From CAZYLZ01 sp964648335 (GTDB lineage: Bacteria; Patescibacteriota; Minisyncoccia; Phycocordibacterales; UBA2100), in contig CAZYLZ010000021.1 in assembly GCA_964648335.1 (NCBI GenBank), positions 1 to 18,109 of the forward strand: 18,109 bases of DNA. Reading direction: 5' to 3'. Positions 1 to 5,186 of the stretch are shown here, one piece after another. The notes under the pieces were generated by a model. That model worked only from the letters and a program-made list of their open reading frames with translations, was not told where the DNA came from and made no database searches. Numbering within the stretch: the first letter of the stretch is position 1; each line of letters opens with the position of its first letter. The position numbers and the translations under genes are program-made.

Positions 1-34
1 CGACCTCAACGCTATCAGCAGTGCGTCCAGGTAA
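1..34 (+). CDS. C-terminal tail of an upstream gene (partial)
   Basis: Frame 2 reads through the left edge and ends with residues DLNAISSASR and a TAA stop at 32-34. The codons (GAC, CTC, AAC, ATC, AGC) resemble those of the other genes here, and a plus-strand terminator follows 18 bases later, which is what makes this short tail believable. Nothing can be said about the product. The alternative is that these bases are simply 3' untranslated RNA. Confidence 0.35.
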   Translation, partial: DLNAISSASR

Positions 35-52
35 CGATGCATAGTACCTTTG

Positions 53-79
53 ACCGCCCTGTAACTCGGGGCGGTTTTC
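53..79 (+). terminator. Rho-independent terminator of the upstream plus-strand gene
   Basis: ACCGCCC (53-59) pairs perfectly with GGGCGGT (69-75), followed by a short T run (75-78). It closes the transcript entering from the left edge. The minus-strand membrane-protein gene ends at 80, so the same stem may also help end that transcript, although no T run follows on that strand. Confidence 0.75.
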
Positions 80-412
80 TTATGTGTGTACGACTCCGAG
101 CTCGAGAAGAAGCACTGCCGCCGCTGCGCACACGAGACCCGCGACTTGGAGCAGCGAGAGCTTTTCGCCAAACCAAAACCAACTCACTAGTGCCAATGTG
201 GCGATATTGATGAGCACGAACACGGCCGTTGCCACGGCTATATTTTGCGTACGAAAAGTCTCGATAAGACAGAGGAGTCCGGCAATGTAGAGGGCGAGGC
301 CGAGTATGTATTGGTACGAAAGGTAGGGGGCGTTTGCTGTCGCCCACGTCTTAAAGACGATATCGCCGAGGGTTAAGAGCGTTCCACCGATGGCAAGCAA
401 GATCAGGTGCAT
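80..412 (-). CDS. Half-size DMT/SMR-like membrane transporter protein
   Basis: The 110-residue protein is almost entirely hydrophobic, with four predicted membrane helices (about 3-22, 31-50, 58-79, 86-106) and short polar turns. Size and topology match small multidrug resistance proteins and single EamA halves of the drug/metabolite transporter superfamily, which act as dimers in the inner membrane. The usual helix-1 glutamate of EmrE is not present; an Asp lies at about residue 17 (TLGDIVFK). The substrate cannot be assigned. No clear SD precedes the ATG; a TACACT hexamer lies five bases upstream, so a leaderless start is possible. It reads convergently towards the terminator at 53-79. Confidence 0.7.
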   Translation of the reverse strand: MHLILLAIGGTLLTLGDIVFKTWATANAPYLSYQYILGLALYIAGLLCLIETFRTQNIAVATAVFVLINIATLALVSWFWFGEKLSLLQVAGLVCAAAAVLLLELGVVHT

Positions 413-467
413 GGGGAAGTGTAGGGGAAAGCATAAAAAAGGAAAGCTATTTTGCGGTATTCATTAT

Positions 468-500
468 GAAAAATCCCCCGGAACATACGATTCCGGGGGA
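468..500 (-). terminator. Terminator of the 209-aa gene
   Basis: On the minus strand TCCCCCGGAA pairs perfectly with TTCCGGGGGA (10 bp, 491-500 with 474-483; 7-nt loop), followed by TTTTTC. It lies eight bases beyond the stop of the gene at 509-1138. Confidence 0.9.
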
Positions 501-508
501 GAGTGAGG

Positions 509-1138
509 CTATGCTGCCTGGGCGATTTGCGCTTGGGCGCGCTCCACGAGCTTTGCTGTGGGCGCGATCAGGTCGGGCCCATCGGCTTGCTTGATCAGTG
601 TTGCGTAGCCGTTGTCGAGCAAAAAGTGGATACCGATGAGCAGAAAGTGCGGCTGACCGTTCGTTGTGCTGAGCTCGCGCATCCCTTCAAGAGGGCCTGC
701 GAATTCTTGCACGACATCGCCCGGGTCGGCGGCGACATGTGCCATGCTCGCGATGTTCTCATCGTACTGGCTGCGGTTTGCACCGTACGCCATGCTCAAG
801 AGTGTTTTCTTGGCATCGCCCAGATACCAGTTGATCATTCGCGGCCACGGTACTGGCTTCCAGGATTTCTCGGTCCCGCTCGCGCCGCTCGATTGCAGTA
901 AGAGCTGCAGTCCGATCTCTTGTGGTTCGCACTTGCCTAACGACAACGGTCGCGTAAAGCTAAACCGTGCCTCAAGCTCCGCGGGAGAGATGTGGGGGAG
1001 GTCTTTGCACCCCTCGAAGTCGTATGTCGACGAGAGACGACAGAGATCGACCATACGCGCAGAGGTCGCTTCGAACGTCGCGTCGACCATCTGGTGCGCA
1101 CGGGCATCTCGGATTACGTCTTTTATCGCTGACCACAT
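509..1138 (-). CDS. Hypothetical protein, 209 aa
   Basis: I do not recognise this family. The protein is soluble, with no signal peptide or membrane helix, a moderately acidic mix of predicted helices, and a Trp-rich stretch (SWKPVPWPRMINWYLGD) near residues 91-107. The gene is certain from its signals: a consensus promoter, an AGGAGG SD site six bases before the ATG, host-like codon use and a strong terminator directly after the stop. It stands alone as a monocistronic unit, divergent from the SET-domain gene. Confidence 0.8.
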   Translation of the reverse strand: MWSAIKDVIRDARAHQMVDATFEATSARMVDLCRLSSTYDFEGCKDLPHISPAELEARFSFTRPLSLGKCEPQEIGLQLLLQSSGASGTEKSWKPVPWPRMINWYLGDAKKTLLSMAYGANRSQYDENIASMAHVAADPGDVVQEFAGPLEGMRELSTTNGQPHFLLIGIHFLLDNGYATLIKQADGPDLIAPTAKLVERAQAQIAQAA

Positions 1139-1170
1139 AGGGTCCTCCTGTTTTTGTTAGCACTATGTGC

Positions 1171-1199
1171 ACGATAACACGCAAGAATAAGAGTGTCAA
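1171..1199 (-). promoter_or_regulatory. Sigma70-type promoter of the 209-aa gene
   Basis: On the minus strand a perfect -35 TTGACA (1199-1194) is followed after 17 bases by TATCGT (1176-1171), which is preceded by TGT, giving an extended -10. Expected start near 1164, leaving a leader of about 25 nt that contains the AGGAGG site. The -35 sits in the upstream region of the divergent SET gene. Confidence 0.8.
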
Positions 1200-1234
1200 A
1201 ATTTAAGTCTCGTGTATTCTTTCCGCTCGCATGC

Positions 1235-1240
1235 GATACT
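1235..1240 (+). promoter_or_regulatory. Extended -10 box of the SET-domain gene, probably leaderless
   Basis: TGCGATACT (TGn plus hexamer GATACT, 1235-1240) ends nine bases before the ATG at 1250. No SD site is present, so transcription probably starts at or within a few bases of the start codon. Confidence 0.5.
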
Positions 1241-1249
1241 CATTGGGCA

Positions 1250-1693
1250 ATGACCGTACACATGGACAAACAGCAGTTCTTGGAAGCCCTTAGTGACACC
1301 TGGTGCCGGTTAGGCATAACCGATCATGGTGTGGGTGTCGTGGCTATTCGCCCCATACCCAAAGGGACCAATCCGTTCAAGCACTGCGATCCGTTTGGCT
1401 TTGTGATCGAGATCCCCGAGGTAGAGCTCGAAGCGAGTACTGCGCCCGAGGAAGCCAAGCAGCTCGTGCGCGACTTTTGCGCCTTGCAAAACGGTACCTA
1501 CTTTGTGCCCGATTACGGGATAGACGCGATAGACAAATCGTATTTTCTAAATCACTCCAAAACGCCGAATATGGAAACTAAAGACGATGGCGCCCTGTTC
1601 GTGACCGCCCGCGACATCGCAAAAGGGGAGGAGCTCACGGCCGACTACGGCCAGTACCACGAGTACGTGAAGGTGTTTGCAAAGGAGAAATAA
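1250..1693 (+). CDS. SET-domain protein (putative protein-lysine methyltransferase)
   Basis: The 147-residue protein is essentially one SET domain. Seen: an N-terminal HGVGVVAIRPIPKGT block (about 26-40, cf. the GxG strand), NHSKTPN (101-107, the pseudoknot NHS motif that binds S-adenosylmethionine) and GEELTADYG (126-134, with the conserved Tyr). SET proteins transfer methyl groups from SAM to lysine; the bacterial substrates are mostly unknown. It lacks the pre-SET and post-SET Cys clusters of eukaryotic histone enzymes. I chose the ATG at 1250 over an in-frame GTG at 1193 because the latter lies in the divergent promoter and a -10 box sits just before 1250; ATG 1262 is the other option. 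Confidence 0.85.
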   Translation: MTVHMDKQQFLEALSDTWCRLGITDHGVGVVAIRPIPKGTNPFKHCDPFGFVIEIPEVELEASTAPEEAKQLVRDFCALQNGTYFVPDYGIDAIDKSYFLNHSKTPNMETKDDGALFVTARDIAKGEELTADYGQYHEYVKVFAKEK

Positions 1694-1748
1694 GTGTACG
1701 AGTTGAAGGGTCATTCTGGAAAGCTCCTTTCGCGATATTCCGGCGAGA

Positions 1749-1754
1749 TATACT
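1749..1754 (+). promoter_or_regulatory. -10 box for a leaderless SRPBCC gene
   Basis: TATACT (1749-1754) lies exactly six bases before the ATG at 1761, so the start codon is at the expected transcription start. No SD site is present and no good -35 is visible. Confidence 0.6.
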
Positions 1755-1760
1755 TGATGC

Positions 1761-2216
1761 ATGACAACGCAACATCATTCTATTCTTATTAACGCACCCA
1801 AGGAGAAGGTCTGGAACACGATGCTCGGGCAGGAGACTTACAAAGAATGGACACGTGCATTCAGTGAAGGAGGGCACTACGAAGGTAGTTGGGAGCAGGG
1901 CTCTAAGATCGTTTTTTTGGGACCCGACCCCGAGACAGGGAAGGAAGGTGGCATGGTTGCTCGTATACAAGAGAACCGGCCGTACGAGTTCGTATCTGTC
2001 GAGCATGTCGGCATGATCAAAGACGGAATAGAAGATACAACAAGTGAAATGGTAAAAAAGTGGACACCTGCTTTTGAAAACTATACCTTTACCGAACGAG
2101 ACGGTGGTACCGAAGTGACGGTAGACATAGACACTGCCGAGGAGTTCGAGGAAATGTTTAAGGAGATGTGGCCGAAAGCGCTTGGGATGCTTAAGGAGAT
2201 GTGTGAGCGGGGATAG
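1761..2216 (+). CDS. SRPBCC / AHSA1-like ligand-binding domain protein
   Basis: The 151-residue protein matches the START/Bet v 1-like (SRPBCC) fold. It opens with HHSILINAPKEKVWNTML, the characteristic first strand and the helix with a Trp, followed by the KEWTRAF segment, a glycine-rich beta region, and ends with a long amphipathic helix (about 125-148) that closes the hydrophobic pocket. Members bind hydrophobic ligands or, in the AHSA1 group, Hsp90-type chaperones; the ligand cannot be read from sequence. It is a stand-alone gene downstream of the SET gene on the same strand, with its own -10 box. Confidence 0.85.
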   Translation: MTTQHHSILINAPKEKVWNTMLGQETYKEWTRAFSEGGHYEGSWEQGSKIVFLGPDPETGKEGGMVARIQENRPYEFVSVEHVGMIKDGIEDTTSEMVKKWTPAFENYTFTERDGGTEVTVDIDTAEEFEEMFKEMWPKALGMLKEMCERG

Positions 2217-2223
2217 GTATCTT

Positions 2224-2256
2224 TAAAAAAGCAGCCCCACCTGGATGGTGGGGCTG
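2224..2256 (-). terminator. Terminator of the 78-aa gene
   Basis: CAGCCCCACC (2232-2241) pairs perfectly with GGTGGGGCTG (2247-2256) around a 5-nt loop. On the minus strand it is followed by CTTTTTT, so it ends the gene at 2275-2511; the plus strand has no T run after it. It lies just past the convergent SRPBCC gene. Confidence 0.9.
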
Positions 2257-2274
2257 TGGGCCGGTTGCTCGAGT

Positions 2275-2511
2275 TCAGAACACACGGTGCTCGGAGGCAC
2301 ATGATATGCCTGCGGCGTCGAGTTCTGATCTCTGCACGAACACGGGGTACAGTCCGCATTCGACGTTGATTCGGGTGCCGTTAGTCATGTAGGCGACCGA
2401 ACCAACGCGCTTTGTCTTTCGGCAGATCTCGGCGATGTCGGCCACGGTTGCGTTGGTGAGAAAGACTTCGCCGTCCCGGAGTTCGGGGTGCTTTCCTGTG
2501 TGCTTGAGCAT
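2275..2511 (-). CDS. Hypothetical protein, 78 aa
   Basis: Not recognised. It is a small soluble protein beginning MLKHTGKHPELRDGEVFLTN, with predicted mixed alpha/beta content, two Cys (residues 29 and 52) that are too isolated for a zinc site, and a third near the C-terminus. The gene call rests on a GAGGAG SD site seven bases before the ATG, a TTGACA promoter and a clean terminator. The unusual promoter, which contains dyads and overlaps a divergent one, suggests a regulated gene. Confidence 0.75.
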   Translation of the reverse strand: MLKHTGKHPELRDGEVFLTNATVADIAEICRKTKRVGSVAYMTNGTRINVECGLYPVFVQRSELDAAGISCASEHRVF

Positions 2512-2530
2512 GAGTTAACTCCTCGTTGCT

Positions 2531-2582
2531 GGATAATTACTGTACATGTTGTACATTTAATACAATTGTTTGTCAATTATCC
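2531..2582. promoter_or_regulatory. Overlapping divergent promoters with operator-like dyads
   Basis: Minus strand: TTGACA (2576-2571), 17 bases, TACAAC (2553-2548), reading into the 78-aa gene. Plus strand: TTACTG (2537-2542), 18 bases, TACAAT (2561-2566). The two promoters interleave, so polymerases would compete. Between and around them lie two copies of the palindrome TGTACA (2541-2546 and 2550-2555, separated by TGT), ACAATTGT (2562-2569), and an enclosing inverted repeat GGATAATT (2531-2538) / AATTATCC (2575-2582). The arrangement looks like a repressor-controlled switch. No regulator gene is adjacent. Confidence 0.5.
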
Positions 2583-2649
2583 GCGATGGTCCAACCTCGC
2601 TATGCGATGAAGGTATCTAGGACGCTAACTTTTTAGAAGTTAGGTTTTT
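2573..2649 (+). ncRNA. Candidate small RNA or micro-ORF transcript, partly antisense to the Nudix 3' end
   Basis: A plus-strand promoter (-10 at 2561-2566) points into a region with no annotated gene, and a good terminator ends it at 2625-2649, giving a predicted transcript of about 77 nt. It contains a 16-codon ORF (2586-2636, MVQPRYAMKVSRTLTF) without an SD site. Its last bases are complementary to the end of the Nudix mRNA. This is inference from signals only; it could also be an inactive or fortuitous arrangement. Confidence 0.3.
2625..2649 (+). terminator. Plus-strand terminator overlapping the Nudix stop codon
   Basis: CTAACTT (2625-2631) pairs with AAGTTAG (2637-2643), followed by GTTTTT. 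The Nudix stop (complement of 2633-2635) lies in its loop. The T run exists only on the plus strand, where no protein gene lies upstream. Confidence 0.6.
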
Positions 2650-3130
2650 CGCCACGCAGGAGTGCAAAACCCTTTCGCAGCGCTTGTATCTCGGGATCGT
2701 CGCCTCGCTTGTTTTGGGTATAGACCTTGTCGAGTTCGCTCTCTGATATCCATTCATACAAAGAATGGTCTTCGGGATTGGTAGTGATGTTCTCGATAGG
2801 GTCGACGAAGCTCGCAAAATAAACAACCTCGACCGAGTGCGAGCCTTTGATCGCATTGGTGTAGGTAAATGCGGCGAACGGATCGCCGAGTGCTACCTCC
2901 ATAGTAAATTCTTCTTTGATCTCGCGTATGAGCCCTGCTGCGATGTCCTCGCCGTAGTCGATATGTCCGCCGGGCAGTTCGTACACGCCCGGCAAGAATT
3001 TCTTGGTGTCAGCGCGCTTAGGGAGAAAAACCTTATCAATACCATCGAACCGACGGTGAATGAATGCGCAGGCGGTGATGACCTGCTTGCCATGAGCCGG
3101 CAGTTCGCTGTCGTGTGCGGTTTTGTTCAT
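2633..3130 (-). CDS. Nudix hydrolase
   Basis: The 165-residue protein carries a Nudix box at about residues 54-76: GHIDYGE...REIKEEFTMEV, fitting GX5EX7REUXEEXGU except that the late Gly is Thr. The upstream LPGVYELPGGH segment is the usual strand before the box. Nudix enzymes cleave nucleoside diphosphates linked to another moiety, using metal held by the REXXEE glutamates; likely roles are nucleotide-pool cleaning or turnover of nucleotide sugars, but the substrate is not readable. The frame stays open upstream to 3280, but I chose ATG 3130 because a TGCTATAGT extended -10 box lies six bases before it, giving a leaderless start. Confidence 0.85.
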   Translation of the reverse strand: MNKTAHDSELPAHGKQVITACAFIHRRFDGIDKVFLPKRADTKKFLPGVYELPGGHIDYGEDIAAGLIREIKEEFTMEVALGDPFAAFTYTNAIKGSHSVEVVYFASFVDPIENITTNPEDHSLYEWISESELDKVYTQNKRGDDPEIQALRKGFALLRGEKPNF

Positions 3131-3136
3131 AGGGTA

Positions 3137-3142
3137 ACTATA
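3137..3142 (-). promoter_or_regulatory. Extended -10 box for the leaderless Nudix gene
   Basis: On the minus strand TGCTATAGT (hexamer TATAGT, 3142-3137) ends six bases before ATG 3130. No SD site. Same geometry as the SRPBCC and smpB genes. Confidence 0.6.
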
Positions 3143-3222
3143 GCAAGAGAGATTCTGATTCGTACAGTGGGCTCTGGAAGACGGATCGCTTGTGCACCTG
3201 TGCATGTTTCGAGGGGTGGGGG

Positions 3223-3237
3223 TGACCGTCAGCTCAC
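3223..3237. repeat. 15-bp direct repeat, copy 1
   Basis: TGACCGTCAGCTCAC occurs here and again at 3760-3774, in the same orientation, on either side of the 139-aa gene. The flanking bases differ. Origin unknown. Confidence 0.6.
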
Positions 3238-3294
3238 AAAGACAAAGCAGTTTGCCTGGTGGAATTGAGTCACGAGTCACTAAGTCTTTCGCCG

Positions 3295-3310
3295 TATACT
3301 CGTGTAGTAT
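3295..3310 (+). promoter_or_regulatory. -10 boxes upstream of the 139-aa gene
   Basis: TATACT (3295-3300) and TAGTAT (3305-3310) both precede the ATG at 3317. The second ends six bases before it, the spacing seen at other leaderless genes here; the first would leave a leader of only about ten bases. No SD site. Confidence 0.45.
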
Positions 3311-3316
3311 TGGTAT

Positions 3317-3736
3317 ATGAATTTCGAAAAGCCAAAAGCACTAGTGCAAAGCGAGGCGCTGCCTCGTTTTAGAGAAATACCGCTTAAACTGCATCATCCA
3401 AAGCCATTGCACGACTCGTACGGGATTGAGTTTGGCTTTGAAACAACGCCCGAAGGCGAATGGCTGATAGATGATGTTATAAAGCCCGATCTTTCGGAAG
3501 AGTATGTACAAGCTGCAAGGAAGGTATTGCAAAGGCCCGAATGGAAAGGGTTAGGTGCGTTTTATCAATCCGGATCTGGCCAAAAGGGCGGTTACAAGTT
3601 TTTTGAATTTTTAGGAGACACCATGATGCGCCCGCTCGATACGGCTAACGACTACGACGGAGTGGTCAAGCTTTTTTCTAAGCTCTGTGCAGAAATTCAT
3701 GCCGAGGCACGAATCATAAGTGAATCGTCAGAGTAA
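3317..3736 (+). CDS. Hypothetical protein, 139 aa
   Basis: Not recognised. It is a soluble protein, rich in Lys/Glu and aromatic residues, with no signal peptide; the centre (KGGYKFFEFLGDTMMRP, about 96-112) is the most distinctive stretch and the C-terminus is helical with a Ser/Glu tail. It has its own promoter elements and lies convergent to the GIY-YIG gene with a 29-base gap. It is bracketed by the two copies of a 15-bp direct repeat, which raises the possibility that the gene was inserted as a unit. Codon use is somewhat more A/T-rich than in ftsH. Confidence 0.7.
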   Translation: MNFEKPKALVQSEALPRFREIPLKLHHPKPLHDSYGIEFGFETTPEGEWLIDDVIKPDLSEEYVQAARKVLQRPEWKGLGAFYQSGSGQKGGYKFFEFLGDTMMRPLDTANDYDGVVKLFSKLCAEIHAEARIISESSE

Positions 3737-3759
3737 GAGTTAGGAATACGGTGGCGAAT

Positions 3760-3774
3760 TGACCGTCAGCTCAC
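3760..3774. repeat. 15-bp direct repeat, copy 2
   Basis: Second copy of TGACCGTCAGCTCAC, overlapping the stop codon region of the GIY-YIG gene. See the copy at 3223-3237. Confidence 0.6.
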
Positions 3775-4008
3775 CAGATGCTTTTTGGCAAAAGCATGCC
3801 CCGAGCCGTGTTTGAGATATTTTTCAAAGTCGAGAGCGTACTTTTTGTCTGCGAATCCGCAAAACCACACAAGTATATAGGGGCGTTTGCTGCTCGAATA
3901 AGTAGACTTGCCGCTGTTGTGTTCTTCGACGCGCTTCTTGAGGTCGGTGGTGTAGCCGACGTACTTGCTCTGATCTACCGTGCTTTTGAGGATGTATACG
4001 AAATGCAT
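3766..4008 (-). CDS. GIY-YIG single-domain nuclease (UPF0213/YhbQ-like)
   Basis: The 80-residue protein is one GIY-YIG domain: FVYILKS (3-9) and KYVGYTTDLKKRVEEHN (about 15-31) give the two-strand motif in the common YIL/YVG variant, with the catalytic Arg in KKRVEEH and the downstream Glu in DFEKYLK (about 61-67). These small proteins resemble the UvrC nuclease domain and act as DNA endonucleases, probably in repair. A TTG start at 4029 would add seven residues; I prefer ATG 4008 because AGGG lies seven bases before it. A palindromic 21-nt repeat lies in the 5' leader. Confidence 0.85.
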   Translation of the reverse strand: MHFVYILKSTVDQSKYVGYTTDLKKRVEEHNSGKSTYSSSKRPYILVWFCGFADKKYALDFEKYLKHGSGHAFAKKHLVS

Positions 4009-4030
4009 GTTTTTGCCCTGCTCCGCCAAC

Positions 4031-4051
4031 TGCTTCGCTGAAGCTACGCAG
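4031..4051 (-). repeat. 21-nt palindromic repeat, copy A
   Basis: On the minus strand CTGCGTAGCTTCAGCGAAGCA. It matches the copy at 4144-4164 (plus strand) at 17 of 21 positions, in inverted orientation, and is itself an imperfect palindrome (consensus CTGCGwAGCTTyAGCGwAGC). It lies in the leader of the GIY-YIG gene. Confidence 0.5.
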
Positions 4052-4082
4052 TTCAGGAAAGGCTACGGCAGGACACCGCTAC

Positions 4083-4088
4083 TCTATA
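4083..4088 (-). promoter_or_regulatory. -10 box of the GIY-YIG gene
   Basis: TATAGA on the minus strand, just beyond the tmRNA terminator. It would give a leader of about 70 nt carrying the palindromic repeat and the AGGG site. Confidence 0.35.
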
Positions 4089-4092
4089 AACG

Positions 4093-4117
4093 AAAAAACC
4101 ACTCTCGTCGAGCGGTT
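4093..4117 (-). terminator. Terminator of tmRNA
   Basis: On the minus strand AACCGCTC pairs with GAGTGGTT (one G-U pair; 5-nt loop), followed by TTTT and further T residues. It lies about 50 bases past the mature tmRNA 3' end. Confidence 0.85.
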
Positions 4118-4143
4118 TAGTCGTTGTCTTCGTGTGCCGTGCA

Positions 4144-4164
4144 CTGCGAAGCTTTAGCGTAGCG
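4144..4164 (+). repeat. 21-nt palindromic repeat, copy B, in the tmRNA 3' trailer
   Basis: CTGCGAAGCTTTAGCGTAGCG, 17 of 21 identical to copy A. It begins within a base or two of the mature tmRNA 3' end and would form a stem in the precursor trailer. Confidence 0.5.
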
Positions 4165-4165
4165 G

Positions 4166-4562
4166 TGGAGGTGGTGGAAATTGAATCCACGTCCAAGAGA
4201 GGGAAACTATACGGATCTACATCGCGTAGATCATTCTTTTTTGTTTAAGCACTGCCAGGGCTGAACGAACAAGATCGGGCAGTACCGAGTTTTCTTTCTT
4301 TAGGCGCAACTAGGAAACGCTAGTATTGCCGAACCCGAATTTTATTACACCTAACTGCTGTATCGGATGTCGAACAGGTAGATGGTTGCCGAGCTAGTGC
4401 TTACGCAAGAGCGAAGGCGAACTGCAAGTCGCGCGCCTGAATAGGCGAGACGATTGCACGTGCTGTTTTATTTGCACTTAGGTTTTGCAGCGGATTATAG
4501 AGGAGCTACCCCTCTGCGACGCACGTATAGAGACCGGCTCCCTGTCGAAGCCTGTCACCCCC
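4166..4562 (-). ncRNA. ssrA: Transfer-messenger RNA (tmRNA)
   Basis: The 5' end reads GGGGGTGACAGGCTTCGACA, the conserved tmRNA opening. The 3' end has a T arm (GTGGA, loop TTCAATT, TCCAC) followed by CACCTCC, which pairs with the 5' GGGGGTG to form a seven-pair acceptor stem. The third pair is G-U, the alanine identity signal. The tag frame (minus strand, 4475-4401) starts GCA AAT AAA, encodes 24 residues beginning ANKTARAIV and ending FAFALA, and stops at TAA. CCA is not encoded: after the discriminator A the DNA reads CCG. About 397 nt before CCA addition. With SmpB it rescues stalled ribosomes and tags the peptide for proteolysis. Confidence 0.95.
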
Positions 4563-4597
4563 GCGTACGAACTTTCAGGAGAAAGTTCGTACGCGGG
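4560..4597 (-). other. 17-bp perfect hairpin overlapping the tmRNA 5' end
   Basis: Bases 4560-4576 are perfectly complementary to 4581-4597 around a 4-base loop. On the minus strand this is a precursor hairpin abutting the tmRNA; its last three pairs use G1-G3 of the mature molecule. On the plus strand it is followed by AATTTTT and would look like a terminator, but no plus-strand gene lies upstream. Confidence 0.7.
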
Positions 4598-4668
4598 AAT
4601 TTTTGGCCACAAGGTCACGAGTGCTTGAGGGTGGAGACGAGCCGGTACATTGGCTCGCCTCAATGATG

Positions 4669-4947
4669 TTAGGTTTCGGAAATGGCTTCGGCCGGGACCA
4701 GGAACGGTTTTCCTTCTGCTTTCTCGCGAGGAGTCGGCATCCAGATACTCTCTCCATCCCACGGCGTTTCGATATCGAAACATACGACGACATAACCGCC
4801 GTATTTTCCAACAGCGACCCCGTACGTTTCCGCGGGAATGAGCATGCGCACGCCCTGATCGTACATTGTCCAGGGAGCACCCCTGCGAACTTGGTATGCT
4901 TTAGGAGCATCGACCGCGCGGGTCGTCTTCACGATTGTGTTTTCCAC
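4669..4947 (-). CDS. Hypothetical protein, 92 aa
   Basis: Not recognised. It is a small soluble protein with a central beta-rich stretch (YGVAVGKYGGYVVVCFDIETPW, about 42-63) and a Pro/Glu-rich C-terminal part. The start is GTG at 4947, supported by GGGAG eight bases upstream; a TATACT box at 5012-5007 gives it its own promoter. It sits between smpB and tmRNA on the same strand, so it may share transcripts with the rescue genes, but nothing in the sequence ties it to translation. No terminator is visible between its stop and tmRNA, so readthrough into ssrA is likely. Confidence 0.6.
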   Translation of the reverse strand: MENTIVKTTRAVDAPKAYQVRRGAPWTMYDQGVRMLIPAETYGVAVGKYGGYVVVCFDIETPWDGESIWMPTPREKAEGKPFLVPAEAISET

Positions 4948-5006
4948 TTTGTATTCTCCCTATAACACCCTCAACACTCGTTATGCGATTCTTAAAGAAC
5001 AGGGTC

Positions 5007-5012
5007 AGTATA
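5007..5012 (-). promoter_or_regulatory. -10 box upstream of the 92-aa gene
   Basis: TATACT on the minus strand, giving a leader of roughly 55 nt with a GGGAG site. No convincing -35; the 5030-5047 hairpin occupies that position. Confidence 0.4.
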
Positions 5013-5029
5013 CGCTCTTTGATAGGCAG

Positions 5030-5086
5030 GGGACACGGTGGTCCCCCGCGAGGCACTATCGGGAATTGCGATTCCCAAAAAGTGCC
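5030..5086. other. Pair of adjacent hairpins at the 3' end of the microprotein gene
   Basis: GGGGAC (5030-5035) pairs with GTCCCC (about 5041-5046). Next to it GGCACT / AGTGCC encloses a second perfect stem GGGAAT-TGCG-ATTCCC. Neither stem is followed by a T run on either strand, so they are not classical terminators. The second overlaps the last codons and stop of the 32-aa gene. Confidence 0.5.
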
Positions 5087-5154
5087 CAGGCCATGAGCGA
5101 CGGAGTGCCGATGGCAACCGCCGCAAATCCAAGAAGTATCCAGATCATAGTCAT
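5056..5154 (-). CDS. 32-aa single-pass membrane microprotein
   Basis: Too short for most gene finders. It starts MTMIWILLGFAAVAIG and ends WALFGNRNSR, giving one hydrophobic helix (about 3-26) and a short positively charged tail. The call rests on a textbook AAGGAG SD site seven bases before the ATG and a position 32 bases behind the smpB stop with no terminator between, so the two are probably one transcript. Function unknown. It could be a small regulator of a membrane protein or just a short membrane peptide; the nearby FtsH protease is one speculative partner. Confidence 0.6.
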   Translation of the reverse strand: MTMIWILLGFAAVAIGTPSLMAWALFGNRNSR

Positions 5155-5186
5155 TCGTTTTCTCCTTGCTGCCCATCACAAAGTAT

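Noticed and set aside
2275..2649. Toxin-antitoxin pair at the divergent promoter
   Set aside because: Only one credible protein gene is present and it matches no toxin or antitoxin family that I recognise.
4560..4600. Plus-strand terminator reading of the hairpin at the tmRNA 5' end
   Set aside because: No plus-strand gene lies upstream; the overlap with tmRNA G1-G3 makes a precursor role more likely, though not proven.
4901..5179. 92-codon minus-strand frame overlapping the 32-aa microprotein and the 92-aa gene
   Set aside because: No ribosome site, odd composition and it crosses two stable hairpins; the microprotein frame has the SD site.
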